The notes under the pieces: model-generated
What the model was told of the DNA's origin: nothing
The model's database searches: none
What the model saw: only the letters and a program-made list of their open reading frames with translations
Shown: positions 8,100 through 17,380 of the stretch, piece by piece
Layout: every line of letters begins with the position of its first letter
How positions within the stretch are numbered: position 1 is the first letter of the stretch
Position numbers and translations under genes: made by a program
NCBI RefSeq assembly: GCF_026262505.1
Contig: NC_067206.1
Span: 24,877,896-24,941,895 of the forward strand
Direction: 5' to 3'
From: Trichomonas vaginalis G3
Taxonomy: Eukaryota; Parabasalia; Trichomonadida; Trichomonadidae
Length of the DNA: 64,000 nt

Positions 8100-10958
8100 T
8101 TAGTATGATTCTCTAAATATATTTGTAAATTGAGGTAGATCTGATAATACAACCTTGTATCTTTTGATTTCTGTGGCAAAAACCTTGAAATTACTTGGAA
8201 ATTCGTCTGGCTTGGAATCTATTAACTTTTGGAAGATTCCATGGACTTCCTCTTGTATGAAATCATCGAAACATGTTAAAGCAACCTGCATGAACTGAAT
8301 TATTTCTGATGTTGCTGTCTGGAGCAATTTTCTAACAACATAAGCGTAATTTACTAATGGAGGATTCTGGTGGTTCATAGTTGAATCAAATATAAGAACA
8401 AGGGGCTGAATAAATGGTCCTAATTCTTCACCACAAAAAGTGACAAGATTTTCCAAAATTTTGGCACTTTTTTCTTCTAAAACTTTATCATCTGTCAAGA
8501 AAGTCCTTGATATCCATTTCAAGGCAACAACAAGGTTTTCTTCATTATGGAAGAAGGATTGATCAATTTCCCACAACTCGTTCATTATTAGAACGAATTC
8601 TTTCATCCAAGAGTTTTCATCAACGCTTTTAATGATTGTAAAGAAGATTTCTGCGAGTTGGTCAATCATGTTATCACCGAAGAATCTCATGGCCGCATAA
8701 TTTACGTATTTTCCTGTAATCATGTTTTCTAATAAAATTATCGCACTGTTTATCTTTTCAGTTGAGTTTTCTAAATCGCTTATGAGATCTAGTAAGTTCT
8801 TGCACATATGCACTAAGATTAAAGAGTCTTCATTACAAGTTTTTGTATCAATTAAAAATTTTGAAACAGATGTATAGATTTCGCATATAATTTGAGCTAG
8901 GAGAACATGTTCTCCACATGACTTGGCTATTTCGCAGAACTTCTGATTATGATCTTCCGAAATAACAAATTTAAATGCAATTTCTTGGATTTTCTTAGGA
9001 GAACTAATGAATCCATAGATTCTCCTTAGTAGTATAAGACAGTTGATATGATCATTTACGTCAATTGACACCAAATCCTCGTGAAAACTATTTAATAAGT
9101 TAAAATTCAAGTCAGAATTGTTTGTATAGCTTCCCAGCTTAATCATTGTGTTGATTATTGCGAAGTACTTCTGATATAGGAAGGATTGGTCGAAAGGATC
9201 AAGAGTTTCAATATTTAATCCAATTTCGCCCGAAATATACTTGAAAATGACCTTAGACTTTTCCGCATTGTATCTTATTTGGTATGATGATATTAGGTAT
9301 TCAATACTTTGCAAGTAGTTCGAAATAATGTCGAAATCATTTGGAAATCTTTGTAAACCAAGGAAAAGATTCTTCAAAATAAGATATTGTAAATGATCAA
9401 CATCTTTGTGTGTTTTATCACCAATTATTCGATTAATCTTCTTTTGTAAGGAACGTGAATCGCCGATAACGTTTGGCAAAAAGTGACGATCGTAAACATC
9501 GATGGCCTCGGAAATTAAAGGGAGATTTTCTTTGGGAATGAATGTCTTTGAGAGGACATTGATCGCGGTGACTGAGCTAATGATAATGTCTGCATATGAT
9601 TTGCAGAATTTTGGCTCTTCAACGTAAATTAAAATTTTTCCTCGAATATTTTCTGTAAATAACAATGCGACTAAGGAAAGCATCATAGAAAGTTGTCCTA
9701 ATGAACTATTTTGTAATACTTCTATGAAATTCTGCATCTGGGCCATGAAATCGAAAATTGTTAATTCCCAAACGCGGCCAAACTTAATATCGAACAAAGG
9801 ATCGAGGATTATATCTGATATTAACTCTTCTGGAAGACTGGATAAGAATAATACAAAATGCCCAAACAACTTTCCTGAAATTGAGCAAATTTCATATTTT
9901 TCGAAATTTCCTTTGCATTGTTGATGAGCATAAGTAGATAACTGAGCCCATATGTTAATTAGAATATGAACTGAGTCAATATCCGTGATAGATTCTGTAA
10001 AAGTTTGAAAAGATTCAATAAATTCATTTGTAATGTAATCTGATGATGTTAACTCTGTAACTGTGCGGAGTATTATACAGAGAATCATTGCAGAATTATC
10101 TTCTGTGATACTTTCCTTTAAAGCTTGAAATGAATTTTGAATTAAAGCTTTAACTTGGGATTTAATGCTTGGATGAGGTAGCATAGTGATAAGATATTGA
10201 AAAACTTCGGCTGCTAAGCGTGAAAGTTCTTGGTTTGTTAAAACAACGTTTAATATTTGTTGTGCTGTCTCAAGAGTGGCAAATGATTGGAAAGAACGTA
10301 AGTAATTTCGACTTATTGGCGGTTTGAACGACCAATAGTTATCTGTTCCGATATCAAAAGTAAAAATTGTTAAAATAAGTTCTAAACCAAGCTTTGTTGA
10401 GAGATCAACAAGGCTCAGTAGGTTGTAACTTTCTTCGGTAAGTTTCCTTCTAGCATTTTTAAAGCTTGAATCAGTTTCAAAATATAATTTTGTTTGGAAA
10501 TAATTGAAAAGTTCTAATAATGAGTTAATAGAAATCTCTCTAATAACTTCATTTTCCGGATATCGCTGGAATATTTGGAAAATTCCTGTGTTCTGGTAGA
10601 TTGAAAGATGAATTCTGAAAATTGAAGCAATTACATCTGAAGCACTTGTAATTAATAGTTGATTTGCTTTCATTGCCTCGGAATTTGATTGAAAAAGTTC
10701 ATAAAATCCAAGAATTTCTGTATCAAATTGGTCTTTTTGAAGGATTGCACCACGTTTATGAAGGACTTCCTTAGCCATGAGAAGGCACATGTATGCAATA
10801 TGAACATTATTTACATTTTCTTGGAAAATTTCTCTGACCAATATCAATGTCTGAATAGAATTCGAAAACGCGTTTAGCTTTTGATGAACTTGTTCGATTT
10901 CTTCATTTGAGACTTGCTGTGTTTGCTCAAATAAAGAAATCAATTCATTTTTATTCAT
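8100..10958 (-). CDS. Importin-beta superfamily karyopherin, exportin-7/exportin-4-like
   Basis: This 952-residue protein is built almost wholly of amphipathic alpha-helical pairs, as in HEAT-repeat nuclear transport receptors, and its length fits that class. The first 120 residues resemble an importin-beta N-terminal region (Ran-binding), with NAFSNSIQTLILVREIFQE and IAYMCLLMAKEVL helices. Around 190-250 the segment FDIGTDNYWSFKPPISRNY followed by an FQSFATLETAQQILNVVL helix resembles the region after repeat 5 of exportin-7/RanBP17. The middle has LFGHFVLFLSSLPEELISD, also exportin-7-like. It would shuttle cargo through nuclear pores with Ran-GTP. It is head-to-head with the ubiquitin-like gene, with only 49 bases between start codons. 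The karyopherin call is fairly good; the subgroup is tentative. Confidence 0.55.
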   Translation of the reverse strand: MNKNELISLFEQTQQVSNEEIEQVHQKLNAFSNSIQTLILVREIFQENVNNVHIAYMCLLMAKEVLHKRGAILQKDQFDTEILGFYELFQSNSEAMKANQLLITSASDVIASIFRIHLSIYQNTGIFQIFQRYPENEVIREISINSLLELFNYFQTKLYFETDSSFKNARRKLTEESYNLLSLVDLSTKLGLELILTIFTFDIGTDNYWSFKPPISRNYLRSFQSFATLETAQQILNVVLTNQELSRLAAEVFQYLITMLPHPSIKSQVKALIQNSFQALKESITEDNSAMILCIILRTVTELTSSDYITNEFIESFQTFTESITDIDSVHILINIWAQLSTYAHQQCKGNFEKYEICSISGKLFGHFVLFLSSLPEELISDIILDPLFDIKFGRVWELTIFDFMAQMQNFIEVLQNSSLGQLSMMLSLVALLFTENIRGKILIYVEEPKFCKSYADIIISSVTAINVLSKTFIPKENLPLISEAIDVYDRHFLPNVIGDSRSLQKKINRIIGDKTHKDVDHLQYLILKNLFLGLQRFPNDFDIISNYLQSIEYLISSYQIRYNAEKSKVIFKYISGEIGLNIETLDPFDQSFLYQKYFAIINTMIKLGSYTNNSDLNFNLLNSFHEDLVSIDVNDHINCLILLRRIYGFISSPKKIQEIAFKFVISEDHNQKFCEIAKSCGEHVLLAQIICEIYTSVSKFLIDTKTCNEDSLILVHMCKNLLDLISDLENSTEKINSAIILLENMITGKYVNYAAMRFFGDNMIDQLAEIFFTIIKSVDENSWMKEFVLIMNELWEIDQSFFHNEENLVVALKWISRTFLTDDKVLEEKSAKILENLVTFCGEELGPFIQPLVLIFDSTMNHQNPPLVNYAYVVRKLLQTATSEIIQFMQVALTCFDDFIQEEVHGIFQKLIDSKPDEFPSNFKVFATEIKRYKVVLSDLPQFTNIFRESY

Positions 10959-11007
10959 ATTTTACCAACACCAAAAAAAAAATTCTGACTAATAAAAATT
11001 TTAGACG

Positions 11008-11748
11008 ATGCTACAATTTCGTACTATGTCAGGGCGAGCAATAACTCTTCCTGCAAATAAATTCAAAGCACTTGGAGATGTCAAAGAAGTTCTTCAATCC
11101 AAATACTTTATTCCTAAAGATGATATAAAATTTTTATTCGGTGTTGAAGTTTTACCAGACAAGAAACTCGTTTCCGAAATCGAACTATCTAGATCGGACT
11201 TTATTATGATTCATCAATCAAATTCTTATTCAAAATCCCTAAATAGTGAAAGCAAACTTAAATCTTATCCAAGACAAACAGTGGGTAATCCGGAAAGATT
11301 TGCTGATCATTACTCAATTGTTAAAGAACACGCTGAAACTATTGAAGATATTCAATCTTCGAGAAAAGGAATCGATATTCAACCTGAAGATCCAAGTAAC
11401 TTTCGTTTATATGTTCAACAACTTGTTGAAATGGGCTTTGAACAAGATAAAGTTGTTGAACTTCTTAGAAAACACAACTATAATGTTCCTAAGTGTCTAG
11501 ACATATTAATCAAAGGCGTGGAGCCTGAAGAGAAGCCGCCAGAGAAAGAATATGATGTTTCTGACTTGGCTAAATACAATTTCCAAGAATTCTCCGAACT
11601 TCTTGATGATTTGACTAATCTTGAGAAACACAACTTATTGATTTTATTAAGAACGCATTTCTCTGTTCCACCAATAGAAATAATCCAGTTATTCATTTCT
11701 TGCGATAAAAATATGGAAGCTGTAGATCATAACCTCTTGGATAACTGA
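11008..11748 (+). CDS. Ubiquitin-like (N-terminal) plus UBA-domain protein
   Basis: The 246-residue protein starts with a ubiquitin-like fold at about 1-72: MLQFRTMSGRAITLPANKF aligns with the first two strands of ubiquitin, followed by a KEVLQSKYFIPKDDIKFLF helix/strand and a final FIMIHQ strand. A UBA-like three-helix domain lies at about 131-165 (YVQQLVEMGFEQDKVVELLR ... NVPKCLDILI), with the hallmark MGF loop. A predicted helical segment follows. The Ubl-UBA order is that of proteasome shuttle factors such as RAD23 and DSK2, but it lacks the XPC-binding domain and is shorter, so the precise class is open. The ATG at 11008 is kept over the internal Met-7 because it completes the first ubiquitin strand. 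The 49-base divergent spacer is shared with the karyopherin gene. Confidence 0.7.
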   Translation: MLQFRTMSGRAITLPANKFKALGDVKEVLQSKYFIPKDDIKFLFGVEVLPDKKLVSEIELSRSDFIMIHQSNSYSKSLNSESKLKSYPRQTVGNPERFADHYSIVKEHAETIEDIQSSRKGIDIQPEDPSNFRLYVQQLVEMGFEQDKVVELLRKHNYNVPKCLDILIKGVEPEEKPPEKEYDVSDLAKYNFQEFSELLDDLTNLEKHNLLILLRTHFSVPPIEIIQLFISCDKNMEAVDHNLLDN

Positions 11749-12353
11749 TAATTTTCTTCTATGTTAATAAAAATTTGTAACTGTTAAGATTTAATGTCTT
11801 AGATCTAATTTTTGAATGAATAAAACGTAAAAATTAATTGATGAATATTATTTTCCAGCTTTTAAGTTCTTTTGTTTCGAAAAAGATCACTTCATCAAAA
11901 CTACTAACGCTATATGGCAAAAGAAACACGAAAAATTGTTTATGGCTAAGATATTCTTCTTCAATTCTAGCAACTTCACTCGAGATGCATTGTGAAACAA
12001 TCAAATAATCCATAATAACATCTGCAGTTTCATATTATGGTGAGCGCAATCGGAATGTTTCAAAAACAGATGAAAAAGCATGCAGTACACTCCTTCGTGC
12101 TATATAGATCATGAATATCAAGTACATCAAAAGAATTGCTTTTCTATATTGTCTTTTCTCTTTCTACTTGGTCCGTCATTACAAACAAAATGAGAAAATT
12201 CCTTTTTAAGAAAGTTATCAACGTTCCTTTGTCTTTTTCTGCTTAGGGAAGTTTTTTGGATATTAGAAATACACTCCAAATTTTTTGAGCTTTGCATGAG
12301 GTGTATTTACTAATGAAATTCATCTTCGAAAATACCAGAAATAGAATAGCATC
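11749..12353. other. Intergenic
   Basis: A 605-base AT-rich stretch between the Ubl/UBA gene and the ankyrin remnant. No intact frame or repeat recognised. Confidence 0.5.
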
Positions 12354-12555
12354 TTATGTAAGAACATTATTTTCATCATGTGAAATGAGAACATCAGCAG
12401 TTTCTGCATTATTTTCATGTGCTGCAATATGAAGTGCAATTCTTCCATTTTCATATTTTTCATTGATATCGGCGCCATGTGAAATGAGAACTTTCGCGAC
12501 TTCTGTATAATTTTCACGTGTTGCCATATGAAGTGCAGTTTTTCCAAAAGATAAT
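12354..12555 (-). pseudogene. Ankyrin-repeat gene remnant (two repeats)
   Basis: Reading the minus strand from about 12555 to the TAA at 12354 gives two typical trichomonad ankyrin repeats: GKTALHMATRENYTEVAKVL then ISHGADINEKYENG, and GRIALHIAAHENNAETADVL followed by ISHDENN. These are of the DUF3447-associated ankyrin type, with the ISHGADIN signature, and differ from the YLISVGADKEAKD type of the two complete ankyrin genes in this window. There is no start codon, no N-terminal domain and fewer than three repeats, so this is a truncated copy of a large gene family. A clean TCACTTTTTTT initiator-like sequence lies 120 bases upstream on the same strand and may be its old promoter. Confidence 0.75.
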
Positions 12556-12651
12556 AATAAAAAATTAGGCTGCAGAATTCATTTCTTTCTATTCTGGCAT
12601 GTCGAGTAGAAAGAAAGCGATCAGTAATTCTAGGAAAAAAGAAGAGTAGTG

Positions 12652-12658
12652 TCACTTT
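12652..12658 (+). promoter_or_regulatory. Initiator element TCACTTT for the 12710 gene
   Basis: TCACTTT fits the trichomonad initiator consensus TCA(C/T)(A/T), with the A at 12654 as predicted +1, giving a 56-base leader before the ATG at 12710. Motif seen; use inferred. Confidence 0.5.
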
Positions 12659-12674
12659 TCGTAGATTTATAAAA

Positions 12675-12681
12675 AAAGTGA
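12675..12681 (-). promoter_or_regulatory. Initiator-like TCACTTT, minus strand
   Basis: The minus strand reads TCACTTTTTTT from 12681 leftward, A+1 at 12679. It points towards the ankyrin remnant and lies 25 bases from the opposing plus-strand initiator. Confidence 0.4.
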
Positions 12682-12709
12682 CTAACGAAAATCTAACGCA
12701 AAAAATAAA

Positions 12710-13849
12710 ATGGCCGGAAAACAGATGCTTCCTGGTTGTTTTTTCGGTACAATATTCAAAATCGATTTTATTAAGAACGAAAAAAAGCCAGATGAGTTTA
12801 CTCCTTCAATATTAATCACAAATAGAGATGCATTTTTAATTTTATCTCGAGACTGGAAAAATCAAGTTGCCCGTGTAACATCAGATCAAGTTAAGAATGC
12901 TCAAATTGTTGATATTGGTGTCAAGCTTACTTATAGATCAGATAACAAAGATACTACAGTTGTTTTAAAGACAGCTAAAAGTAGTAAGCTGATAATGGCA
13001 ATTTTACCAGAAACACCCGAAAAGCCACTTCCTCCGCCATTTTTATCCACAGCAAAATTGGCACCAACTTTCAAATTTGATCAAGCACAAATCGATAAAC
13101 TAATGAATAACTTTGCTGGAATTGTATCAGCATTCTATGGACCATTCATGGTTGATAGATTACCCATTGTAATGTTCCCAGATTTACTTATGTGCCTTTA
13201 CCGATTCAGATTTTCTCAAAAATCATTGCCGGATTTCCAAGATAACTGCAAGCAAATACTTAAAGAGCTAAAATTGCACTTTTGTATCGAATGGGCTAAT
13301 GGAATTAAGAAAGCTGCTCAATTTGATCCAAAACAAAAGAATGGATACGACTACGCATTACGTATTGTTGTTAATTCAACAGCAGATATGAATAATAACC
13401 AAAGCTATTCTAATTCATCGCCAACTGACTTTTTCAAAACAGTTTGCGAGTTAGCAGAGCGAGGAGATGGATCCAATCTTACAGCTGAAGCTAAGAAATA
13501 CGTAGCAAACGTAAATAACGAGCTTCAGGCAGAATTTCAAAATACTCCATGTGTTGATACGAAAATGGTCGAATTATATTATAAATTACTTATTTTGTTA
13601 TTCTGCGGTACTCAAATTAACATTGCGGCCCAAGATATCGAAAAATTGACGATACGAGCAATAGATTTTTGTCTGGCATATTACTCAAAGTATCTTGAGG
13701 AAGACAGGTTCAGACACTTAAGAAAAACTGTAGATCTTTATGCTCACGAAATTATCAGATTAATGGACAAAAATCGATATGATCCTGTATTCCGATTTGC
13801 TTTTATAGGATTCCACCTTTCGAAGGAAATCCTCAGAATCAAGCTTTGA
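12710..13849 (+). CDS. Conserved hypothetical protein, 379 residues
   Basis: I do not recognise this family. The protein is soluble and mostly ordered. The first 110 residues look beta-rich (MLPGCFFGTIFKIDF, FTPSILITNRDAFLILSRDW, VDIGVKLTYRSDN, TVVLKTAKSSKLIMAIL), like a PH-type or small barrel domain. A proline-rich hinge (PEKPLPPPFLS) sits near 105-115, and a helical domain follows from about 120 to 379 with LYYKLLILLFCGTQI and FLCLAY-like helices. No signal peptide or membrane span. Codon use is like its neighbours. It is preceded by a TCACTTT initiator 56 bases upstream. The two-part beta then alpha layout suggests an adaptor, but no function can be named. Confidence 0.8.
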   Translation: MAGKQMLPGCFFGTIFKIDFIKNEKKPDEFTPSILITNRDAFLILSRDWKNQVARVTSDQVKNAQIVDIGVKLTYRSDNKDTTVVLKTAKSSKLIMAILPETPEKPLPPPFLSTAKLAPTFKFDQAQIDKLMNNFAGIVSAFYGPFMVDRLPIVMFPDLLMCLYRFRFSQKSLPDFQDNCKQILKELKLHFCIEWANGIKKAAQFDPKQKNGYDYALRIVVNSTADMNNNQSYSNSSPTDFFKTVCELAERGDGSNLTAEAKKYVANVNNELQAEFQNTPCVDTKMVELYYKLLILLFCGTQINIAAQDIEKLTIRAIDFCLAYYSKYLEEDRFRHLRKTVDLYAHEIIRLMDKNRYDPVFRFAFIGFHLSKEILRIKL

Positions 13850-14231
13850 CTTTGTTTTGCTTTTGTTTAAATATTGTTTTATTTTTTTATGGCAAATAGC
13901 CTTTTTATATATAGATTTTTGCTGACTTTATGTACTCAAGCTCAGAAAAAGGTATTTCATTCGGATATGATAAGAAAAAAATAATCATTCCGATATATTT
14001 TTTTAATAAAAATGTAAAATGTCAGCAAAATTGATTGTATATTAGAATTGATTTCATTTGTGCTACTCAAACACTAATTAAGTGAATGATGTAGCAATGG
14101 TAGTAAAATATATGAAAAATTTTAATTTGAAAATTTATAAAATTCGATAAGGTATGTGTGCAAATATTAGATCTGTGATAAATTTGAGAAGATAAAGTTC
14201 AATTCTAATATTTACACAATAAATTTGAGGT
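13850..14231. other. Intergenic, convergent 3' ends
   Basis: A 382-base AT-rich spacer between the 12.7-kb gene and HSBP1. Nothing recognised. Confidence 0.6.
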
Positions 14232-14459
14232 TTATTTGTCCTGTTCTGCTTGCTGCATAAGGGTATCAATCGAACTTTCGAGCTCGTTGATCTTTGAAGA
14301 CATTTCATCAATACGCTTGAGAACTTGTTGAGCCATGTCAGTGAATTTTGATTCCATTTGGCTAAAAATCTGATCCATGAAGTTAGCAAGATCTTCTGGC
14401 TGTGTTGGGAGTTGTTCTTCCTGTGTAGCACCAGTTGTATTCGTATTTGTAGCAGACAT
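14232..14459 (-). CDS. HSBP1: HSBP1, heat shock factor-binding protein 1
   Basis: The 75-residue product is the right size for HSBP1, a small trimeric coiled coil that binds the HSF1 oligomer and also the WASH complex in other eukaryotes. The family core is clear at about 22-70: EDLANFMDQIFSQMESKFTD, then QQVLKRIDEMSSKINELESS and IDTLMQQAEQDK, with heptad hydrophobics throughout and the near-invariant RIDEMSSKI. The first 20 residues are Thr/Gln-rich and disordered. The start at 14459 is chosen because it gives the family length; the same frame stays open upstream to 14810, but that extension looks non-coding and would place 117 unrelated residues before the family start. Confident assignment. 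Confidence 0.9.
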   Translation of the reverse strand: MSATNTNTTGATQEEQLPTQPEDLANFMDQIFSQMESKFTDMAQQVLKRIDEMSSKINELESSIDTLMQQAEQDK

Positions 14460-14903
14460 CCTAAAAAAATAAGCCGACAGTTTACAATTTTCAATTAATT
14501 TTATCGGCGCGCAGCGCCCATAGATTAAGATTTTAAAACACTTGCTTATGGTCCCAAATTTTATTACTATGTGGGATATTTCCTCGAGCTTTTCCACTGG
14601 TTTCGTCCAGCCTACATTATTGCATAAATATGTTGTGATTATCCAAAATCTTATAAATGAATGGGTATTTCTACCTGTAAAAAGGCCATAAATACTATGT
14701 AATAGATATTTCATATCAATTACTCTCTCATTATCATAGAATTCGTAAATCAAAGATTCTTTCAATATCTTGATTTTGGTTAATTGATTTAACAGATGAT
14801 GTGAATCCAAATGGACAGATTAATACAGTCATTATACCTAATGAAATCACTTTTTATTAACATACAACATAAAATTAGGAATATATAATATAAGTGCATG
14901 AAA
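14460..14903. other. Intergenic, with a GC-rich mini-hairpin
   Basis: A 444-base spacer between HSBP1 and the RGG-box gene. It contains a GC-rich GGCGC-GCA-GCGCC hairpin at 14506-14518, about 50 bases upstream of the HSBP1 start, which stands out in this AT-rich DNA and could be a promoter element. Nothing else is recognised. Confidence 0.5.
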
Positions 14904-15542
14904 TCACCTTCTTCCTCTACCTCTATTATTAGTAGAGCCACCACCTCTGCCTCTTCCTCTTTGGCCACCTCGACCTCTATATCCGCCGCGGGTTTCATTA
15001 TGCGGCTGTTCTTCCGGTGTGTCGTGTGTATCTGCTATATCTGTATTTACAATAGGTACATTATTTAATTCTTGAGTTGGGAATAAAAATCCATCTCGAG
15101 GATCGTCAGTTTTAATAGTTTTTGCGTTAATTTCCTTAATTTCATCACAAAGTGTAACAAAATCTTCCAAATCAAGTGGATCTTCTAACGTAAAACCTCT
15201 ATGAAAATCAATTGCAGCGTAATTTTTAATAAAAATTGGAAAACCTTCATTTTCCTCATCAGGATCGTTAATTCGCGTGGTTGAATATAGTGAATCAGAT
15301 GGATTTGCCTGGTGGCTTGTATTTGATTCAGGAACTGGATGTCGAAGAGTTGTAATTCTGTTACTCATTTCAGAATCTAATATGTCATTAAATTGTTGCC
15401 AAAATAACGGATACTTGTCAAGATATATTTTTCGATACATATAACTGCGTGATTCTTTCGAATCAGAAAAAAATTGTTTTGTTTGTGAGCCTTTTGGAAT
15501 TTCGCGAAATGAATTGCGGCCTGCATGTCTGCGGAATTCCAT
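14904..15542 (-). CDS. RGG-box protein, possible RNA binder
   Basis: The 212-residue protein has a short basic N-terminus (MEFRRHAGRNSFREIPKGS), a central acidic/helical part at about 40-160 without a recognised domain (YLDKYPLFWQQFNDILDSE, LDLEDFVTLCDEIKEI), and a C-terminal arginine/glycine box at about 185-212 with repeated RGRG and GGYRGRGGQRG-like motifs. RGG boxes bind RNA and are methylated by arginine methyltransferases; the Thr/Asp/Glu-rich middle is disordered. Likely an mRNP or nucleolar component, but no catalytic or RRM domain can be seen. The first ATG in the frame, at 15542, is used. Confidence 0.75.
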   Translation of the reverse strand: MEFRRHAGRNSFREIPKGSQTKQFFSDSKESRSYMYRKIYLDKYPLFWQQFNDILDSEMSNRITTLRHPVPESNTSHQANPSDSLYSTTRINDPDEENEGFPIFIKNYAAIDFHRGFTLEDPLDLEDFVTLCDEIKEINAKTIKTDDPRDGFLFPTQELNNVPIVNTDIADTHDTPEEQPHNETRGGYRGRGGQRGRGRGGGSTNNRGRGRR

Positions 15543-15787
15543 TTCACACTCACTGTGTCACTTTTACACAGCTTCTTTATTAAAAGAGTTTAATTAAGAT
15601 AGTAATATGGCCTTCTAGGTGTGTCAAGTTGTTTTTCATATAAAATGGTTGATCAATCTATGATTTGAGAAAATTTAATTTATATTCCATGTATTTTATC
15701 AAATCTTATCAAAAATTGAATGATAACGGATAAATTAATAAAAATACTTAATTATCCTAATTTTTGCTTAATTGATAATATTTCTAA

Positions 15788-17110
15788 ATGAATTTATATT
15801 TTGAAGAGAAATTTTCAATTTTTGACCTCTTTTTCATGATCCCAGATAAAGTTGATTCTAAAAGCCAAAATTTGGATGTTGATGTACCACTTCAAACCAA
15901 CTATGGACGGACTGTTCATTCAAATACATTAGTCCTTGTTGATACAGATGAAATAGATCAGGCTGTTGACCTTCTTCAAAATCTAGAAACATTACAAGCA
16001 GGATTAAACCAACTTTTAGATTATTCCGCACGACAAAGAATTGATTTATCTAACGAAGTACTTCAGATTCTTTTAAATATTTTAGACCCCGATTTTCATG
16101 CTCCAGAATTTATACACAAAATTGATTTGAAACTCATAAATGAGTTAATATCTTCTGATGCTAATCAATACATAACGTTTTATGCAGGTCCTAACAAGAT
16201 TGATGTCATTTTTCAGATGTTTCCGATGATTGAAGCAGCTAGATGCTTAGCATCTATCATGTTTAGGGCAAAAGGAGTCATATCTAGGTTAGTTGAAATT
16301 GGATTATACGATAAGATTAATTCTTTGATAAAAACACATTTTGAAGCCTGTTGCCTTGTTTTAACACAAATACCTAATCTATACGAGAACGCAGATCTTT
16401 TCCAGTATATTTTGACACAATTAATTCAATTTCTTCAGAGCGATGACAGTAATTTCGTTAGTGATTCTATTCAGACCATTTCTCAATTTTGCTCACAAAA
16501 CAAGGAGGCCACTGAATTTGTTTTACAATCAGATAAATTTGTTCAATTGATTAAATCTGATCTCGATGATTTAATGATATCTGATATATTTACATTGTTT
16601 ACAAAAATTGTTGAATCCACAAAATCTGCATCAATTCTACAAAGCCAGATTATTTTAGAGTTTTTGTTTAACACTGTGAATGAGACCGGATGCATTGTCG
16701 AAGTTTTTGATTTCATATCATTCTGTAATAGATATCAAGACTTCGCGGAGTCAGCAATGTCAGAAATTTTAATTAATATTTTATTTGAAGTTGGAAAGGG
16801 AAATTATTCTTTTAAAGTCAAATGCTCGGCTATAAAAGCCCTTTGCACTATTATTATGAGCTGCAATCCAGATTTTATTGATTATAATGTATTTATTGAA
16901 ATTATTGAAGAAAATATAGATTCTAACGATCGTCAATTAGCGCAAGTATTGATGGAATGCACGTTGTACCTTGCTCATTCATCCAATACGGAAATATCAT
17001 CACGAATATTAGATTCTGAAGCTATTCGCGAAGAATTTGAAAATATTAGCCCAGACATGGTATCAAGTGATATGTATGAGTTAATACAAGAATTTTTAAA
17101 TGTTGAATAA
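15788..17110 (+). CDS. ARM/HEAT-repeat protein, unknown role
   Basis: The 440-residue protein consists of repeated amphipathic helix pairs of about 40 residues (for example LDPDFHAPEFIHKIDLKLIN, FPMIEAARCLASIMFRAKG, NLYENADLFQYILTQLIQFL, LAQVLMECTLYLAHSSN), as in armadillo or HEAT solenoids. There is no IBB motif and no transmembrane span. The region before residue 17 is hydrophobic and could be untranslated; the Met at residue 17 (MIPDKVD) is a plausible alternative start at 15836. Solenoids of this size commonly act as adaptors or transport factors; nothing points to one function. A family call beyond 'ARM-like' is not justified. Confidence 0.7.
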   Translation: MNLYFEEKFSIFDLFFMIPDKVDSKSQNLDVDVPLQTNYGRTVHSNTLVLVDTDEIDQAVDLLQNLETLQAGLNQLLDYSARQRIDLSNEVLQILLNILDPDFHAPEFIHKIDLKLINELISSDANQYITFYAGPNKIDVIFQMFPMIEAARCLASIMFRAKGVISRLVEIGLYDKINSLIKTHFEACCLVLTQIPNLYENADLFQYILTQLIQFLQSDDSNFVSDSIQTISQFCSQNKEATEFVLQSDKFVQLIKSDLDDLMISDIFTLFTKIVESTKSASILQSQIILEFLFNTVNETGCIVEVFDFISFCNRYQDFAESAMSEILINILFEVGKGNYSFKVKCSAIKALCTIIMSCNPDFIDYNVFIEIIEENIDSNDRQLAQVLMECTLYLAHSSNTEISSRILDSEAIREEFENISPDMVSSDMYELIQEFLNVE

Positions 17111-17380
17111 AGTTATATAGAGATTTATCAATAAATTAATGTTTTTTTGACATGTTTGCTTTATATATCAGTTTAAATGCATATCGCTTTAACAAATATC
17201 TCCTAACTAGCGTCGAACTGATTGTCCAAAATCTTTTCAGTTTATATTTGGTTTACCCTATTCAATTCAAATTCGGCTTTTGAAAGCTTGAAAATTAAAA
17301 AAGATGTATTTTTAAAGGAGATAAACAATACATAATAAACTAAATTGAAGCACCTTTCAAAAATTCGTACATAAAAAATA

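Noticed and set aside
9724-9924. Plus-strand frame inside the karyopherin gene
   Set aside because: Shadow of the long minus-strand gene with no independent support.
12320-12655. 111-codon frame over the ankyrin remnant
   Set aside because: It is a different frame from the ankyrin repeats and begins with GTG; its product is meaningless.
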